This document shows, piece by piece, positions 14,785 to 15,670 of a DNA stretch of 15,670 bases. The first letter of the stretch is position 1, and each line of letters starts with the position of its first letter. The stretch is from Deltaproteobacteria bacterium. Its GTDB lineage: Bacteria; Desulfobacterota; Desulfobacteria; Desulfobacterales; Desulfatirhabdiaceae. The position numbers and the translations under genes are program-made. The stretch spans positions 1-15,670 of the forward strand of contig JAJYBO010000038.1 in the NCBI GenBank assembly GCA_021778975.1. Direction: 5' to 3'. The notes below the pieces were generated by a model. That model made no database searches. It saw nothing but the letters and a program-made list of their open reading frames with translations, and was not told the DNA's origin.

Positions 14785-15495
14785 TTATCCTTTCTGATTT
14801 TTATAGAAATCGAGAACATAAAGAATGTGCGTTTTCATGGCGCTGTAAGACTTTTCCTGATCGTGATGGCTGATGGCCTGAAAAATTTCATTGTGCTGTT
14901 TCTGAATGGCCTCGATGCGCTCCGCGTCCTGATAAAGATAATAGAGGTTTTCTTTGATACCATAAAACAACAGGTCATAAAAATTTCTCATCAGATAGAC
15001 CTGAACAGGATTTTTGGCGGCATAGGCGATGGCCATATGAAATGACACGTCCGCTTCGGCGCCGGTGCGGCCCTCTCTGATTTCAACGCTCATTTCTTCG
15101 ATGCTTTTCTCCATGAAGCGAATGTCTTCATCGAGGGCGCGCCGCGCCGCCAGAGCCGCAGCGTTACACTCCAGCCCTAATCGGACTTCAAGCAGATCTT
15201 CCAGCCGGACGTTCTGGCCGGTCATGGCGGCGGCCAGTGGATTTTTTTCGTGAGAACCCGGTATTCTTACAAATGTCCCCTGCCCCTGACGGTTTTCTAA
15301 AAGCCCGATTGTCACTAATTTCGCAATGGCGTTTCGTATGGACGTCCGGCTGACGTTCATGGCAGTGGACAGCTCCCGCTCCGTCATCAACTGATCACCA
15401 GGCTTGAACTCACCCCGTGTGATCAATTCTCTGAGTTGATCGAACACCTGATCTGAAATTTTCTTGGGATTCACCGGTTTTAATATCGTTGTCAT
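14785..15495 (-). CDS. GntR-family transcription regulator, FadR/FCD subfamily
   Basis: A 236-residue DNA-binding regulator, typically a repressor released by a small organic acid. An N-terminal winged helix (about 12-78) contains ISDQVFDQLRELI, PGDQLMTERELS, the recognition helix region VSRTSIRNAIAKL, and the wing NRQGQGTFVR. The FCD ligand domain (about 97-232) begins LEDLLEVRLGLE and keeps the likely metal ligands Asp149 and His153 (DVSFH), His201 (KQHNEI) and His223. The 22-residue spacing of the last two is usual. I chose ATG at 15495 because AGGAG sits seven bases upstream; the frame is open back to a TTG at 15510, but that TTG overlaps the ribosome site itself. The effector cannot be named, although lactate, pyruvate, glycolate and related acids are common for the subfamily. 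It probably represses itself and a divergent operon beyond the right edge. Confidence 0.93.
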   Translation of the reverse strand: MTTILKPVNPKKISDQVFDQLRELITRGEFKPGDQLMTERELSTAMNVSRTSIRNAIAKLVTIGLLENRQGQGTFVRIPGSHEKNPLAAAMTGQNVRLEDLLEVRLGLECNAAALAARRALDEDIRFMEKSIEEMSVEIREGRTGAEADVSFHMAIAYAAKNPVQVYLMRNFYDLLFYGIKENLYYLYQDAERIEAIQKQHNEIFQAISHHDQEKSYSAMKTHILYVLDFYKNQKG

Positions 15496-15514
15496 CACGT
15501 CGCTCCTCAATAAT

Positions 15515-15525
15515 TGGTATGTCCA
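15515..15525. promoter_or_regulatory. Candidate autoregulatory operator of the GntR regulator
   Basis: TGGTATGTCCA matches the FadR-subfamily operator pattern TNGTNNNACNA except for one position (T instead of A in the right half). It lies about 20 nt upstream of the regulator start codon, where binding would block transcription or early elongation. The left half, ATTGGTAT, is identical to a half-site at the right edge of the window, which supports a common binding protein. Confidence 0.45.
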
Positions 15526-15622
15526 TAGCCCAAAATTACGGAAATAGCAAGGAGATGCGTTTGTGAATGCAGTTCAAAAATTCATCTCAAAGATATCAGA
15601 TAGGCAATTGCGTATTTATTTC

Positions 15623-15649
15623 TTGACAACGGATAAAAAACGCTATAGA
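15623..15649 (+). promoter_or_regulatory. Candidate sigma-70 promoter firing rightward out of the window
   Basis: A perfect TTGACA (15623-15628) is followed by TATAGA (15644-15649). The spacer is 15 nt, shorter than the usual 17; shifting the -10 by one or two bases gives ATAGAT or TAGATC with poorer matches. Transcription would start around 15656-15658, inside the adjoining palindrome, and serve a gene starting beyond 15670, divergent from the GntR regulator. Confidence 0.45.
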
Positions 15650-15651
15650 TC

Positions 15652-15669
15652 AATACCAAAATTGGTATT
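15652..15669. promoter_or_regulatory. Palindromic operator-like site at the right edge
   Basis: AATACCAA (15652-15659) and TTGGTATT (15662-15669) are exact reverse complements separated by AA. The right arm continues TTGGTATTA to the last base, so a canonical FadR-type site TNGTNNNACNA could also begin here and be cut by the window end. Either way the site covers the expected start point of the plus-strand promoter just upstream, the classical position for a repressor. Confidence 0.5.
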
Positions 15670-15670
15670 A

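Noticed and set aside
15496..15510. TTG start for the GntR regulator
   Set aside because: The TTG codon overlaps the AGGAG that properly serves the ATG at 15495.

Overview
The window reads as chromosomal DNA from a Gram-negative bacterium, most likely a Desulfobacterota (delta-proteobacterial, Desulfobacterales-like) lineage. This rests on the style of the genes only: hisB and hisA separated by a lipoprotein gene, several very similar soluble hybrid kinases that open with a receiver domain, and an FCD-type GntR regulator. No rRNA or marker gene fixes the taxon. No tRNA, rRNA, CRISPR array or intact insertion sequence was recognised.

Left block (1-3708, minus strand): hisB, a lipoprotein gene, hisA and a small 87-codon gene form a tight operon (1-nt and 4-nt overlaps, then a 3-nt gap). 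About 230 nt further on comes xseA, the large subunit of exonuclease VII, which runs off the left edge in frame. This is ordinary core metabolism and repair.

Divergent spacer (3709-4106): about 400 nt without a convincing gene. It contains a hairpin that looks like a terminator for the minus strand, a 13-bp inverted repeat whose arms lie about 165 nt apart, smaller hairpins and a doubtful 60-codon reading frame.

Central signalling block (4107-12377, plus strand): a probable operon of three hybrid histidine kinases, the deamidase CheD and a stand-alone receiver protein. The three kinases open with nearly the same receiver domain but carry three different catalytic cores (HQWRQP, HDFNN and HEIRTP types). 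None has a membrane segment, and there is no DNA-binding or cyclic-di-GMP output protein. A frameshifted, shrunken remnant of an AlbA_2 (Schlafen-like) gene sits between kinases 1 and 2. The set looks like a cytoplasmic phosphorelay network in which phosphoryl groups enter or are drained through receivers; the receiver-Hpt kinase and the solo receiver are the likely downstream end.

Right block (12432-15670, minus strand): a type II restriction-modification pair follows a GntR/FadR-family regulator on the same strand. The endonuclease is a close NgoMIV-family member with all catalytic and CCGG-reading residues visible. The methyltransferase is an SPPY-type amino-methyltransferase, not a C5-cytosine enzyme. 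At the right edge a plus-strand promoter-like sequence abuts a TTGGTATT palindrome, pointing to a divergent target operon of the regulator just beyond the window.
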